From NCBI RefSeq assembly GCF_025998815.1, contig NZ_AP026678.1:2728001-2792000 (forward strand): DNA of 64,000 bases, read 5' to 3'. The position numbers and the translations under genes were made by a program. Below, piece by piece: positions 15,076-24,705 of the stretch (position 1 is the first letter of the stretch; the number at the start of each line of letters is the position of its first letter). The DNA is from Ignavibacterium sp. GTDB lineage: Bacteria > Bacteroidota > Ignavibacteria > Ignavibacteriales > Ignavibacteriaceae. Under the pieces are notes generated by a model. That model did no database searches. It worked only from the letters and a program-made list of their open reading frames with translations, and was not told the DNA's origin.

Positions 15076-17646
15076 TTATAAAATCTGTTCGATTGTATTG
15101 ATAAGTTCTTCTTTAATAAATGCCAGATCGGAAGGAGAAATTTTCTTGCCGCTTTGATTCAGAACATAAAATGAGTCAACAATATCATCACCCTTCGTAG
15201 AAATTTTTGCAAAGTGAATGACCAGACCAAGCTCACTCATCTTTCGAGTGATATGATAAAGAAAGCCAAGTCGGTCAGGAGAAAAAACATCTATTATTGT
15301 ATAACGCTCGTGATTATCGAAGCTTACTTTAACCTGTCCGCTTCTTTTAAATAACTTTTGCTCAAGTCTTTTCCATCTTGATTTTAACATTGAAACTTCT
15401 TTATTAACTTCAAGATAACCTGTGAGAGCTTTAGTTAAATCGTTTTCAATTTTTTGATATTTGGAAGGATCAATTTTTTTATGTGTTCGAAAGTCAGTTA
15501 CATTAAAAGTGTCTATAACAATTCCGTCCTTTCGGGTGAAAATTTTTGCGTCGTGAATATTCGCATCATTTATTGCGAGCACTCCACAAAGCTTTGAAAG
15601 CAGCGCCGGAAAATCTTTTGTAATGATTGTTATGTTTGTATAATCACCAAACTCTTTAAACATTACGGCAATTTCTTTCTCTGCTCCAATCTCTTCAATA
15701 TGTCTGGCAATTTCTTCTTCAGAAAAATGACTTTTGTATCCGATATCATCGTGCATTGATTCAAGATGTTCTTTTACATCCGATTCAGAAATTAAGTCGG
15801 AGTGTTTAGAAATTTCTTTAGGAACTATGTAAGTATTTGAGTAAAGAAGTTCTTCGCCCGAAATTTTATCCTCAATCATTGCACGGGATTTTCTGTAAAG
15901 TTCATATAACAATTCTGCTTTCCAGGTTGTCCACACAGCGGGATTTACAGCAGATAAATCAGCATAAGTAACAAGGTAAAGCAAATCAAGTTCTTCGGTA
16001 GTATTGAAGTTTGAAACAAATGAATTAAGAGTTTCGGGATCGTTAAGATTTCTGCGGAAGGCGACTTGTTCCATTAAAAGATGATTACGAACGAGAAATG
16101 CTACTTTATCCACTTCACTTTCATCATAACCGAGACGAAACATAACCGATGATGCAATTTCAGCACCAAAAAGTTCGTGCCCTGCAATGTTGATTGGTTT
16201 GGCAATGTCATGGAAAATCATTGCAAGAAAAAGAATTTCCTTTTCGGAAATGCTTCTGTAAATTTTCCCAAGATGTGAATCGTCGTTTGCAAGCTTTTCT
16301 AAATTTCTGATTGTAACGAGTGTGTGTTCATCTGCAGTATAACAATGATAAACTCCCGGTTGCATAAAACCATTTAACTCTCTGAACTCCGGAAGAAAAG
16401 CGCCAAGCACACCAAGTTCATTCATTGCATAAAGAGTATCGCCAACATTTCTTGGCAGTCGAAGTATTTCTCTGAAAAATACTGATGATTCACTTTCAAT
16501 TAAATCAAATTTCTGATTTGAGACTTTCTCGATAATTGCTCTTCTGAGATTATCATCAAAGTAGAGATTATGAAGTCCGCGATAGTAATATGCACGAAGT
16601 ATATCTGAGAAAGACAGCTCATCAGGTTTGGTTGCAGAAAGAACTTTACCTTTAATTATGAAATCCTCATCTAATTCAAATGCTAGTGAATCAGGCACGG
16701 GTTCAAGAACCTCGAGCAGATATTTTTTTAACACCGATTTGGAAAAACGATAAATGGTATTTGCTGCTTCAAAATATTCTTTCATAAAATTCCGAAGTTC
16801 ACTTTGCGGTAAACCAAATACTTCAAGCAGCTTTTGCTGATGCATAAATTCAAATCGGTCTGTTTTGCTTTTTGTAATAAGGTGAAGAAAATGTCTGATT
16901 CTCAATATGTGCTTGTAAGCAGATAAAATCTTTGCCGATTCCTGTTCGGTTGTAAATTTATTTTCTGTTAATACAGTTAATAGTGCTTCGGTTTGTGTTT
17001 GCTCAAACTGCCAGTTAATTAAATCTTTATGATCAAGTATAAACATCCACTCAATTGATTGTAAATCTCTCAATCCACCAGCAGACATTTTAATATTTGG
17101 TTCAAGCATCTTCGGAGAGTCACCGAATTTTGAATATCGCAGTTTCTGATCATTTATAAATTCCCTGAGCAAATTCATTACGGTATTCTGATCAATTGAA
17201 TTAATTAATGTACTAATCCAATTATTGTAGATTCCGAAATCTCCAAGTATAAATCTCGTTTCAAAGAATTGTGTGAATGCGTGAAGATCAGAATCGCGGA
17301 ACTTTGGTATGTCAGAAAATTCTCTTACAGTGTGAGAAACTTCAAAACCTGCATCGTAGAGTTTTGTTATCAGTGATACGATTTCAGTTCTGTGTTTTTC
17401 AACATTATCGGTTATTATCATCAAGTCAATATCAGAATAAGGAGAGAGTTCTCTTCTGCTGAAACTTCCTGCTGCCGCAATTGAAAAAGAGAATTTCTCT
17501 TCAGAAAAGATTTGTCTGATTGTATTTTCAACAAGAATGCTGTACTTCTTGCTGAACTCAAGTGCATCAGAATCTTTGTGAAGCTCTGAAAAAATTTTAT
17601 GTCTTTCAGAATGAAAAGTTTTTTTTATTTGCAACAGCTCAGTCAT
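15076..17646 (-). CDS. glnD: Bifunctional PII uridylyltransferase / uridylyl-removing enzyme
   Basis: An 856-residue nitrogen-status sensor that uridylylates and de-uridylylates PII proteins in response to glutamine. The nucleotidyltransferase domain has GSFSRRELSPYSDIDLMI near residues 62-79, the G-S-x-x-R ... D-x-D motif. A GlnD-type linker region follows, then an HD phosphohydrolase domain (H-T near 441, FHDIAKP near 480, and a later H-LL-E). Two C-terminal ACT domains (about 672-750 and 780-856) bind glutamine. The start MTELLQIKKTFHSER fits the family. No PII or glutamine synthetase gene is nearby, so its target lies elsewhere in the genome. Confidence 0.95.
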   Translation of the reverse strand: MTELLQIKKTFHSERHKIFSELHKDSDALEFSKKYSILVENTIRQIFSEEKFSFSIAAAGSFSRRELSPYSDIDLMIITDNVEKHRTEIVSLITKLYDAGFEVSHTVREFSDIPKFRDSDLHAFTQFFETRFILGDFGIYNNWISTLINSIDQNTVMNLLREFINDQKLRYSKFGDSPKMLEPNIKMSAGGLRDLQSIEWMFILDHKDLINWQFEQTQTEALLTVLTENKFTTEQESAKILSAYKHILRIRHFLHLITKSKTDRFEFMHQQKLLEVFGLPQSELRNFMKEYFEAANTIYRFSKSVLKKYLLEVLEPVPDSLAFELDEDFIIKGKVLSATKPDELSFSDILRAYYYRGLHNLYFDDNLRRAIIEKVSNQKFDLIESESSVFFREILRLPRNVGDTLYAMNELGVLGAFLPEFRELNGFMQPGVYHCYTADEHTLVTIRNLEKLANDDSHLGKIYRSISEKEILFLAMIFHDIAKPINIAGHELFGAEIASSVMFRLGYDESEVDKVAFLVRNHLLMEQVAFRRNLNDPETLNSFVSNFNTTEELDLLYLVTYADLSAVNPAVWTTWKAELLYELYRKSRAMIEDKISGEELLYSNTYIVPKEISKHSDLISESDVKEHLESMHDDIGYKSHFSEEEIARHIEEIGAEKEIAVMFKEFGDYTNITIITKDFPALLSKLCGVLAINDANIHDAKIFTRKDGIVIDTFNVTDFRTHKKIDPSKYQKIENDLTKALTGYLEVNKEVSMLKSRWKRLEQKLFKRSGQVKVSFDNHERYTIIDVFSPDRLGFLYHITRKMSELGLVIHFAKISTKGDDIVDSFYVLNQSGKKISPSDLAFIKEELINTIEQIL

Positions 17647-17663
17647 TTATTCAAATTACATTT

Positions 17664-18047
17664 TTAAGAAAAGTTTATGTCTTCATCATAATAATCATCG
17701 CTGTAATATTCTGCTTCAACAACTGAAGAAATTCCACCACGAACATTAAACTCAGCTGTAATTCGCATATATCTTGGCTTTACAACAGCAACAAGGTCGT
17801 CAAGAATTTGATTTGTCAGACTTTCATAGAAAATTCCATCATTACGATATGAATGGAAATAAAGTTTAAGTGATTTTAATTCAACACAAAGTAAATCAGG
17901 AATATATTCAACAGTAATTGTAGCAAAATCCGGTTGCCCTGTTTTAGGACAAAGTGAAGTAAACTCAGGTGCAACATGAGTAATTGTATAATCTCTGTCC
18001 GGATATTTGTTTTCAAATACTTCAAGAATTTTTCTCTTATCGTTCAT
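17664..18047 (-). CDS. queF: NADPH-dependent 7-cyano-7-deazaguanine (preQ0) reductase
   Basis: Reduces preQ0 to preQ1 in queuosine tRNA modification. The 127-residue length is that of the short, single-domain (YkvM-type) Que[15 protein letters not shown] places the catalytic Cys at 33 and the general acid Asp at 40, the seven-residue spacing seen in characterised enzymes. [16 protein letters not shown] supplies the conserved 'QueF motif' region with its substrate Glu. It lies 14 bases downstream of queC in an obvious two-gene queuosine operon. A short acidic tail ([14 protein letters not shown]) is extra. Confidence 0.96.
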   Translation of the reverse strand: MNDKRKILEVFENKYPDRDYTITHVAPEFTSLCPKTGQPDFATITVEYIPDLLCVELKSLKLYFHSYRNDGIFYESLTNQILDDLVAVVKPRYMRITAEFNVRGGISSVVEAEYYSDDYYDEDINFS

Positions 18048-18061
18048 ATTTGTTCCTTTTG

Positions 18062-18757
18062 TTAGATATAAATTGGTTTAGTTTTATATGGAATTGGATC
18101 ATCAATTCCTGCTTTTTGAAATCCTCTTAAGCGAAGAGCGCAGCTATCACAGATGCCGCAGGCTTCGTCTTCATTTTGATAACAACTCCAGGTTAATTGC
18201 AATGGAGCGTTAAGCTCTATGCCTTTTTTAACAATTTGTTCTTTTGAAAAGTTTATGATTGGAGTTTTTATTTTGATATGTGTCTCAGGTTTTGTCCCAA
18301 GCTCAACCATTTTTTCAAATGCTTCAAAAAATTCAGGGCGGCAATCAGGATAACCGGATGAATCTTCATACACAGCGCCGATAAAAACTGCTTCTGCTCC
18401 GATTACTTCTGCCCAGCTAACACAAGCGGCAAGTATATTCGCATTTCTGAATGGAACATAAGAAGAGGGAATTTCTTTATTGTTGAGATTAGCTTTACTG
18501 ACTTTAATATTAAAATCAGTTAGTGATGAACCACCTATTTTTGAAAGGTGAGTGTAGTCTATAATCAAGCGATATTTTACATTGAAATAATCTGCAATAT
18601 CGTTGAAAGCTTTCAACTCTCGTTTTTCAGTTCTTTGTCCATAATTAATATGAGCTAATGCAAGTTCATATTCCTGATTGGCGATTGCAGCGGTTACACA
18701 GCTATCCATTCCGCCACTTACAGCAACAACAGCTATTTTTCGTTTATCTGTTTCCAT
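18062..18757 (-). CDS. queC: 7-cyano-7-deazaguanine synthase
   Basis: ATP-dependent formation of preQ0 from 7-carboxy-7-deazaguanine. The PP-loop SGGMDS is at residues 14-19. The zinc site is the C-x8-C-x2-C-x2-C cluster in [15 protein letters not shown] near 190-204. [19 protein letters not shown] is the family's signature for substrate binding. The length (231) is typical. It is first in the queC-queF pair; the upstream 130 bases show no recognisable preQ1 riboswitch. Confidence 0.97.
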   Translation of the reverse strand: METDKRKIAVVAVSGGMDSCVTAAIANQEYELALAHINYGQRTEKRELKAFNDIADYFNVKYRLIIDYTHLSKIGGSSLTDFNIKVSKANLNNKEIPSSYVPFRNANILAACVSWAEVIGAEAVFIGAVYEDSSGYPDCRPEFFEAFEKMVELGTKPETHIKIKTPIINFSKEQIVKKGIELNAPLQLTWSCYQNEDEACGICDSCALRLRGFQKAGIDDPIPYKTKPIYI

Positions 18758-18952
18758 AGATTAAAAAATTTCTGATAAAAATAATGAAAATAGATTAGAT
18801 AATGTAATATGTTCAGTGCTGTGCGAGGATTTATTAAATCTACCTTTGAACAAAATGAATTAATTGGTGTGTGTTGATATAAATATTTGAATGATGCTTT
18901 TGGATAAAAGCAAATACCTAAATTTTTTTCTTCCTCTTACTGCAATAATCAT

Positions 18953-18960
18953 TAAATTTG
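18953..18960 (+). promoter_or_regulatory. Bacteroidota-type -7 element before the methyltransferase gene
   Basis: TAAATTTG, identical to the element at 2212, lies 24 bases before the ATG at 18984. A T-rich stretch ending TTTC at 18930 is at about the -33 position. Its place inside the longer possible reading frame argues for the downstream start. Confidence 0.35.
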
Positions 18961-18983
18961 TGCGAAAAAAAATAAGAAGTACG

Positions 18984-19562
18984 ATGGACCCAATAAACAT
19001 TCTGATTGCAATTAACATAATTGCTACTTTTGCAGCAAACATTGGTGCAGCAAAAAAAGGTGTTAAAGACAAACTTGCTGTTTTTCGTGATAAGCCAAAA
19101 ACCTATTTACAGACTCTTCCTCTGGCAATATCAACAGTTAATCTGTTAGTATTGATTCTTGCAGTTTTTCAGATTGGTACTTTAGTGTATGAAGAGAAAT
19201 ACTTTTCGCTCAGAGTTGTTGCTTTGGTTGTTTATCTGATTTTCTCCTGGATACAAATTTGGTCTTTCAGAACTTTGGGAGAATATTATTCACAGGAGAT
19301 TGCAATCAGAAAAGAGCATAAGATTATTAAAGTCGGTCCTTACAAAATAATTCGTCATCCACAGTATCTCTCACAAATTTTTGTAGATTTAGCCGGAGCG
19401 CTTGCAACTCTTAGTTACATCTTATTACCATTGACTTTAATTCAAATACCATTTCTTATACTTCGTGCAAAGGAAGAAGAGAAACTTTTTCAAAAATATT
19501 TACCGGAAGAATTCAAATCGTATAAAGAAAAATCCGGTTTTTTGTTTCCATTTATCGGATAG
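18984..19562 (+). CDS. Isoprenylcysteine carboxyl methyltransferase (ICMT)-like membrane methyltransferase
   Basis: A 192-residue membrane protein when started at the ATG at 18984; a start at 18891 is possible but would include a promoter-like element. Four to five membrane helices are likely. The C-terminal part has the ICMT/PEMT fingerprint: IIKVGPYKIIRHPQYLSQIF (G-P-Y-x-x-x-R-H-P-x-Y) and a late E-E-x-x-L ... Y-K-x-x-x-G/F region. These proteins transfer methyl groups from S-adenosylmethionine to lipophilic substrates; the bacterial substrate is not known. The amidase gene starts 4 bases after its stop. Confidence 0.8.
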   Translation: MDPINILIAINIIATFAANIGAAKKGVKDKLAVFRDKPKTYLQTLPLAISTVNLLVLILAVFQIGTLVYEEKYFSLRVVALVVYLIFSWIQIWSFRTLGEYYSQEIAIRKEHKIIKVGPYKIIRHPQYLSQIFVDLAGALATLSYILLPLTLIQIPFLILRAKEEEKLFQKYLPEEFKSYKEKSGFLFPFIG

Positions 19563-19566
19563 AAGA

Positions 19567-21102
19567 ATGCACAGACTTTTATCTTTTCTGATTTTTATTT
19601 CATTAGCTGTTAATATTCTATCGCAGAATAAGAATCAGATAATTATTGTTGATGGAACAAAAACTTTCCCGGTTCCTGCATTCATTAGAGAGGGAACTTA
19701 TTATTTGTCGCTTAAGGATTTTGCTGATAAATCGCAGATTAATTATTACTATAATCAGTCTGCAAAGAAAATTGAATTAAAGAATGATAGTTATTTGTTC
19801 AAAGTATCTTCAAGAAATCCTTTCATAGTTATTACTGATAGAAGAAAAAATTCGCAGGAAGTATATCAACTTGCAACATCAAGTTATTATGTGGCAGATA
19901 AGATTTTCATACCATTAAAGTATAGTGTTGATGTATTGCAAAAATTCCTGGGAACAACCTTAAAGTATGAAGCTCCGAATAAACTGATTCTGAGACGTGG
20001 TTCAATTCAAACGGATCTTAGTGAAGTTAAATCAGATTCAAAATTTGAAGTAACCGGTTTGGAAATAGATGAAAAAGCAAACGGCACTTTAATCAGGTTA
20101 AAATCAAACAAAAGAATTCCTTCTTATGCAAGTTCATTCAAAGATGGAGTGTTAACACTTATCTTCAGAAAAGTTAATGCAGATATTTCAAATACAGGTT
20201 TTGAAGGAACTGGTGGTGTCGTAAAAAAAATTCAATCAAGAAATGTTGGTAATGATCTGGAGTTAAAAATATTTGTCGGACCCGAATACACTACAAACGA
20301 AGTAATAAATGTTGAAAAGAGTAACGATATTCTTATTACAATTCATAATAAGCTTTTTGTAAAAACGGATAAATCACCTAAAAAAGAAAAATGGGAATTT
20401 GATGTTATTGTGATAGACCCTGGACACGGTGGAAAAGATGCAGGTGCCATTGGAGTAAACGGTGTTAAAGAAAAGGATGTTAATCTTGGAATTGCACTGG
20501 AGCTTGGAAAATTAATTCAATCTCAGATGAAAGATGTTAAAGTTGTCTTTACGAGAAAAGATGATTCTTTCGTTGATTTATATAAACGCGGAAAAATTGC
20601 AAACGAAAAAAACGGAAAACTTTTTATTTCCATTCATTGTAACTCAACTCCTAAAAAACCTACAGATGCAAATGGATTTGAAGTTTATCTTTTGCGTCCC
20701 GGAAGAACCAAAGAAGCAATAGCAATTGCCGAGTTCGAAAACAGTGTAATTCAGTATGAAGAAAATCCACAGCGATATCAAAAACTTACTGATGAAAATT
20801 TTATTTTAGTCTCGATGGCTCAGTCTGCATATATGCGTTACTCAGAAAAATTTGCAGAGTTACTTCATAATGAGTTTACAAAACATCCGAAGTTAAGTTC
20901 AAGAGGAGTTAAGCAGGCAGGATTTTATGTACTCGTTGGTGCATCAATGCCAAATGTTTTGATTGAAACCGGATTCCTATCTAATCCTTCCGATGCGAAA
21001 TATCTTGCTTCAAAGACTGGTCAGAAAGAAATGGCAGCATATATATTCGAAGCGATAAAAAAATATCGGGATCATTACGAATCAGAAATGAAAGCAAATT
21101 AA
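19567..21102 (+). CDS. N-acetylmuramoyl-L-alanine amidase (Amidase_3) with copper-amine-oxidase-N-like domains
   Basis: A 511-residue exported cell-wall hydrolase. I start at 19567 (MHRLLSFLIFISLAVNILSQ, a signal peptide) rather than at 19465, which would overlap the previous gene. Residues about 22-145 resemble the CuAO-N1 ligand-binding fold; 150-260 look like an AMIN-type beta domain. The zinc amidase domain (about 277-505) has IDPGHGGKDAGA with the first His, Glu in GVKEKDVNL, His in ISIHCNS, and the catalytic Glu in VLIETGFLSN. It cleaves the amide between MurNAc and the stem peptide, probably in daughter-cell separation. A terminator follows at 21108. Confidence 0.92.
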   Translation: MHRLLSFLIFISLAVNILSQNKNQIIIVDGTKTFPVPAFIREGTYYLSLKDFADKSQINYYYNQSAKKIELKNDSYLFKVSSRNPFIVITDRRKNSQEVYQLATSSYYVADKIFIPLKYSVDVLQKFLGTTLKYEAPNKLILRRGSIQTDLSEVKSDSKFEVTGLEIDEKANGTLIRLKSNKRIPSYASSFKDGVLTLIFRKVNADISNTGFEGTGGVVKKIQSRNVGNDLELKIFVGPEYTTNEVINVEKSNDILITIHNKLFVKTDKSPKKEKWEFDVIVIDPGHGGKDAGAIGVNGVKEKDVNLGIALELGKLIQSQMKDVKVVFTRKDDSFVDLYKRGKIANEKNGKLFISIHCNSTPKKPTDANGFEVYLLRPGRTKEAIAIAEFENSVIQYEENPQRYQKLTDENFILVSMAQSAYMRYSEKFAELLHNEFTKHPKLSSRGVKQAGFYVLVGASMPNVLIETGFLSNPSDAKYLASKTGQKEMAAYIFEAIKKYRDHYESEMKAN

Positions 21103-21107
21103 AAAGA

Positions 21108-21129
21108 AAAGCCGGCTTACGCCGGCTTT
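21108..21129. terminator. Bidirectional terminator between convergent genes
   Basis: AAAGCCGGC (21108-21116) and GCCGGCTTT (21121-21129) form a perfect stem with loop TTAC. Read on the minus strand the stem is followed by TCTTTTTAATT; on the plus strand by CATTTAG. It serves both the amidase and the T9SS cargo gene. Confidence 0.85.
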
Positions 21130-21164
21130 CATTTAGAGCAACTAACTAACTATCCAACCATCAT

Positions 21165-23084
21165 CTATCTGCTTAAAATCATTTTCTTTGTAGAAGAGAA
21201 GTTTGTACCATCAATGCCTATTGCATCTATTCTGTAGAAATAAACACCACTTGAAAGATTGTCGGCTCTGAATTCAATTTGCTGAGTACCTGCAGATAAT
21301 CTTCCGTTAACTAAGGTTGCAATTTCCTGACCTAAAAGATTAAATACCTTCAAGCTTACATCAGAATCAGTTTTCAGATTGAAAGTAATCTGAGTGCTTG
21401 GGTTAAACGGATTGGGGAAGTTCTGCTCTAAAGAAAATTCTTTTGGAGCGATAACAGATACTTCTACAACTTTTGAATATTCGAATTTACCATCAAAATC
21501 GATTTGCTTTAATCTGTATGCGTAGCTTCCGATTGGTAAATCAGAATCAGTGAAGGAATAATTCTGAATTTCTGTAGTTGTTCCTCTTCCGTTTACAAAA
21601 CCAACAGTCACAAAATCACCTTCGGAAGATTTTCTCTGTACTTCAAAACCACGGTTATTTGTTTCAGTAACTGTGGTCCAATTTAATGAAACACTTGTAC
21701 CATTTACACTTGCTGTGAATGAAGAGAGCTCAACAGGAACAACTCCCGGAACAAGTTGTACAACTGTTCCGTTTGCAAGCGCAGCAAACAAACCGAATGC
21801 AGCACCATTCTGATTGCCAGCAGGACTTAAAAATCCTGAAGCAAACACAGCTAAAGAGCTTCCATCTAATCCTGAGAGTGGCGCTATGAATGAACCAACT
21901 AATGTTGTTCCATCAGCAAGGTAAAGATCTAATGTATAGTCACCAGCCGGAACGGTAAAGTAAGGAGTGATATCACCATAAGCAGCATCATCAACAAGCA
22001 CAAGGTTGCCTGCTTCTCTTGCTTTAACATCTACAGTCGGGGCATCAGTGGACCCGTGCAATACAAAGATATCAACTCCACTACCTACAGCAGTTTCTCT
22101 TGCCTGTGGCTTTACAAATAAAGTAAATGCTGTTGATCTTCCATCAGGATTTGCTGCATAAAGACTTGGATTAAGAACGCCATTTGCAAAAACAACATAT
22201 TTTTCTCCAGCAGATAAAACTACCGGGAAATTTTTTAATGTATCGTTTACAGATGTACTATTTCCTGGTGCAACTCCTATATTTAATGTAACACCAGCAG
22301 GTAAGTCAATAAATGGAGTAGCTGCTCTGAATGCAAAGTTATCTAGAGCAAGAGTTCCATTTACATATACATCAACAGGATCGGCTAATACATCGGCTGA
22401 ATTATGAATAACCTGAACTCTTGCAGTAGAACTTGATGAAATAACTTGCAAATAATCTAAACCAAAATAATTTGAATAATTTCCGCTTGGTCCACCATTA
22501 GTGTGATAGTATTGAATTGCAAATCGAACTGTACCAGAGTGTTGAAAAGTTCCTGTCCATCTTGCCCAACCTGTATTGCTGACTTTATATCTTCCCCAGG
22601 TAACATCAAAATCATTAGGAGTAGTACCTGCTGTAGTTGAATATCTGACAAATATTGAATCATCAAAAGTTGAGTTATCGGGCGAGCGATGCCAGAAACT
22701 TAAAGTATCTCCTGCATTAACAGTTATCGGTGGAGAAATAAGCCATTGATCAATTAAAAATCCATTAGCTCCGTTATAATTCTGACCAACATAACCATCT
22801 GTAGGGCCTTCATAAGCGCTAAATACTGTAGGATTTCCCTGGAACCAGGAAGTTGTTCCGCCCCCATCAACATTTAATGTGATCCAGCCACGGGAATTAA
22901 GACCTGTTTCAGTATTATCTCCATTAAAATCATCCTGAAAAATTACAGTACTTTCAGTTTGATCAATTTTTATAGGTTCTCCTTTGGATGTTCCTGAAGT
23001 TTTAGAGCTGTAAAGAACATCTGTCTGAGCAACCGAAATGAAAGGAAACAGGAATGAGACAAAAAGAGCAATTAGTTTTTTCAT
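21165..23084 (-). CDS. T9SS-secreted protein with MAM-like, DUF4397 and sorting domains
   Basis: A 639-residue exported protein. The signal peptide runs to residue 19 (PFISVAQ). Residues about 45-215 resemble a choice-of-anchor J/MAM-type jelly roll (FQDDFNGDN ... SFWHRSPDNS ... YFGLDYLQV). Two DUF4397 repeats follow (about 221-330 and 335-445: RVQVIHNSADVLADPVDVYV and FVLHGSTDAPTVDVKAR). A beta-sandwich 'VELSSFTASVNGTSVSLNW' lies near 455-545. The T9SS type A sorting domain occupies 553-639 (FPNPFNPSTQITF ... LSSGVYFYRI). Surface attachment or release through the type IX machinery is inferred. AAAGGAG precedes the ATG. The ligand is unknown. Confidence 0.88.
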   Translation of the reverse strand: MKKLIALFVSFLFPFISVAQTDVLYSSKTSGTSKGEPIKIDQTESTVIFQDDFNGDNTETGLNSRGWITLNVDGGGTTSWFQGNPTVFSAYEGPTDGYVGQNYNGANGFLIDQWLISPPITVNAGDTLSFWHRSPDNSTFDDSIFVRYSTTAGTTPNDFDVTWGRYKVSNTGWARWTGTFQHSGTVRFAIQYYHTNGGPSGNYSNYFGLDYLQVISSSSTARVQVIHNSADVLADPVDVYVNGTLALDNFAFRAATPFIDLPAGVTLNIGVAPGNSTSVNDTLKNFPVVLSAGEKYVVFANGVLNPSLYAANPDGRSTAFTLFVKPQARETAVGSGVDIFVLHGSTDAPTVDVKAREAGNLVLVDDAAYGDITPYFTVPAGDYTLDLYLADGTTLVGSFIAPLSGLDGSSLAVFASGFLSPAGNQNGAAFGLFAALANGTVVQLVPGVVPVELSSFTASVNGTSVSLNWTTVTETNNRGFEVQRKSSEGDFVTVGFVNGRGTTTEIQNYSFTDSDLPIGSYAYRLKQIDFDGKFEYSKVVEVSVIAPKEFSLEQNFPNPFNPSTQITFNLKTDSDVSLKVFNLLGQEIATLVNGRLSAGTQQIEFRADNLSSGVYFYRIDAIGIDGTNFSSTKKMILSR

Positions 23085-23206
23085 AGTGACTCCTTTGATT
23101 AGTTTATGGATGATAATTCCATAACCGAAGTATTTTTTTTATAGTTCCAAAAAAAAGAGGGAAATTTTAGTGACCTATTAAATCTGAGATGTTATGAGTT
23201 TAGTCT

Positions 23207-23665
23207 TTAAGAAAATCTTACTTTGTTTGATATTTCGTCAATATCATCTGGTAAAACAGGAAAGTGTTTTGAAAGGATATCGGACAGAGCAGTTATACAT
23301 TCAATTATCCCTTTTGGAAAATTTCCTGAGCGGAAAGTGTTGCTCATTTGATTTGCAATATTGTCAAGAATTTTTTGTTCAATCTTGTCACTGATTTTTT
23401 TATCAGCAAGAATGTAGAATTGCTTATCAGTTAGTAAAATAAAAATTAAAATACCCGTTTTTTCTATCGTTGCTGTAATTTCGGATTTCTGAAATTCAGT
23501 TTCTGCAAGTTCTCTGATTGATTTTCGTTTCTCAAAAAAATTTCTTCTCTCTTTAATTACTACAAGAATTTCAGCAGAGGTTTTCTTTTCAACATCTTTA
23601 ATTGTGTTTGAAATTCTCAGTAATTCATCATCATTCAGGTAATTGTAGATTATTCTTTTACTCAT
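23207..23665 (-). CDS. TPM-domain protein (TLP18.3/Psb32/MOLO-1 family)
   Basis: A 152-residue protein with the TPM fold: a helix-rich start, then TSAEILVVIKERR near 28-41, TGILIFILLTDKQFYILADK near 68-88, and GNFPKGIIECITALSDIL near 117-134. In bacteria TPM domains usually sit outside the membrane behind a signal peptide or transmembrane helix, but none is visible here, so this looks like a soluble stand-alone form. The molecular role of bacterial members is not established. It lies between the T9SS cargo gene and the DUF4097 gene on the same strand, but a hairpin separates it from the latter. Confidence 0.75.
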   Translation of the reverse strand: MSKRIIYNYLNDDELLRISNTIKDVEKKTSAEILVVIKERRNFFEKRKSIRELAETEFQKSEITATIEKTGILIFILLTDKQFYILADKKISDKIEQKILDNIANQMSNTFRSGNFPKGIIECITALSDILSKHFPVLPDDIDEISNKVRFS

Positions 23666-23729
23666 TCTGGCAATTAAAAATTTGTTGATGTCAAAATCAG
23701 GAATGAATTTGAAATTTCAAAATGTGAAG

Positions 23730-23763
23730 AAGATTGGCTCGGCTATAATTACGAGCCAATCTT
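23730..23763 (-). terminator. Hairpin after the DUF4097 gene
   Basis: AAGATTGGCTCG (23730-23741) and CGAGCCAATCTT (23752-23763) pair over 12 bases. The tail on the minus strand (CTTCACATTTTG) is only moderately T-rich, so termination is likely but not certain. Confidence 0.6.
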
Positions 23764-23779
23764 AATTTAAATACCGAAT

Positions 23780-24577
23780 TTATCTGCGACGAACTCCTAT
23801 GTCTCCACCTGATGTTGTTGCGATAAGTTTATTACCGCCATTATTTATTTCACCAATAATTCTTGTTCTGCTCATCTTTTCAACATTATTAAGCTTAAAG
23901 TTACAGGAAACATCACCACCAGATGTTGAAAGCTCAACTTTAGCACCGAAGTCAGAGGGTAAAGTTATTTCAATATCTCCACCTGAGGTTCTGAGTTCAA
24001 TTCCTTTATTCTGTCCTGTGTATTCAAGAGTAATATCTCCACCGGAAGTTCTTGCTTCAATTGAGGCATCGTTTGAGAAAATTTTAATATCTCCGCCTGA
24101 AGTGTTTAATTTTACTACGCCGGTAAGTCTGTCAGCCCAGATATCTCCACCAGATGTATTTAAAGAAATTTCGCCATTAACAGCGCCAACTTTTATATCT
24201 CCGCCAGCAGTTGAAATTTGGAGGTTAAAATTAGCGGGCACTTTAACTTCATACTTCAGTCTGATATTTGAAAAGAAATTCCACTTCTTTTTTCTTTCTC
24301 CTTTGATGTTGATGGATTGATCATCGGCATCAAAATAATACTCGAACTTCTCTTTAGCGTTTTCGTTCCCGTAAATTTTTACCTCAACTTCATTTCTGTG
24401 CCAGGGAGTAATTGCCACATCTCCACCATCTGTAGAAAGTTTCAGAAGTTTTCCGGATTCGATTTTAAAATTTTTATGATGAATAAGCTCCAAATCTTTC
24501 TTGAAAAGATTTGAGGCAAAAGAACTACTCATTAGAGTAAAAGTTAAAAGCAGAAGTGTGGTTAAATAATGTTTCAT
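23780..24577 (-). CDS. DUF4097 repeat protein (putative adhesin, beta-solenoid)
   Basis: A 265-residue exported protein. The start is the ATG at 24577 (AAAGGTGAG upstream); a GTG at 24586 would sit within that site. After a signal peptide (to about residue 22, SSFAS) the chain is a ladder of STDGGDV, STAGGDI, NTSGGDI (twice), RTSGGDI (twice), STSGGDV and TTSGGDI, eight rungs about 18-35 residues apart. This is the DUF4097 beta-strand repeat. It probably folds as a right-handed beta-solenoid in the periplasm or at the surface; the family is often linked to envelope stress regulators, but none is adjacent here. Confidence 0.85.
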   Translation of the reverse strand: MKHYLTTLLLLTFTLMSSSFASNLFKKDLELIHHKNFKIESGKLLKLSTDGGDVAITPWHRNEVEVKIYGNENAKEKFEYYFDADDQSINIKGERKKKWNFFSNIRLKYEVKVPANFNLQISTAGGDIKVGAVNGEISLNTSGGDIWADRLTGVVKLNTSGGDIKIFSNDASIEARTSGGDITLEYTGQNKGIELRTSGGDIEITLPSDFGAKVELSTSGGDVSCNFKLNNVEKMSRTRIIGEINNGGNKLIATTSGGDIGVRRR

Positions 24578-24705
24578 GTTTCTCACCTTTTATAATTAGC
24601 TGATGTAAAGATATTCTGTTAGTTGATGAGCCGAGAAAACTTTTACTTGAACAGAATATTTTAATGATGAATGGAAAAATATTTTAACGGCTAAACAGAA
24701 ATGAT

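Noticed and set aside
18758-18890. Possible preQ1 riboswitch before queC
   Set aside because: I looked for the preQ1-I hairpin and A-rich tail and for a longer preQ1-II-like structure; neither pattern was found.
19465-19566. Upstream start for the amidase gene
   Set aside because: It would overlap the methyltransferase gene by nearly 100 bases and bury the signal peptide; the ATG at 19567 gives a normal signal sequence.
23799-24320. A 173-codon plus-strand ORF rich in ISPPEV/ISPPDV repeats
   Set aside because: It is the exact antisense of the DUF4097 GGD ladder; the repeats are mirror images of those codons, and it has no signal peptide or ribosome-binding site.
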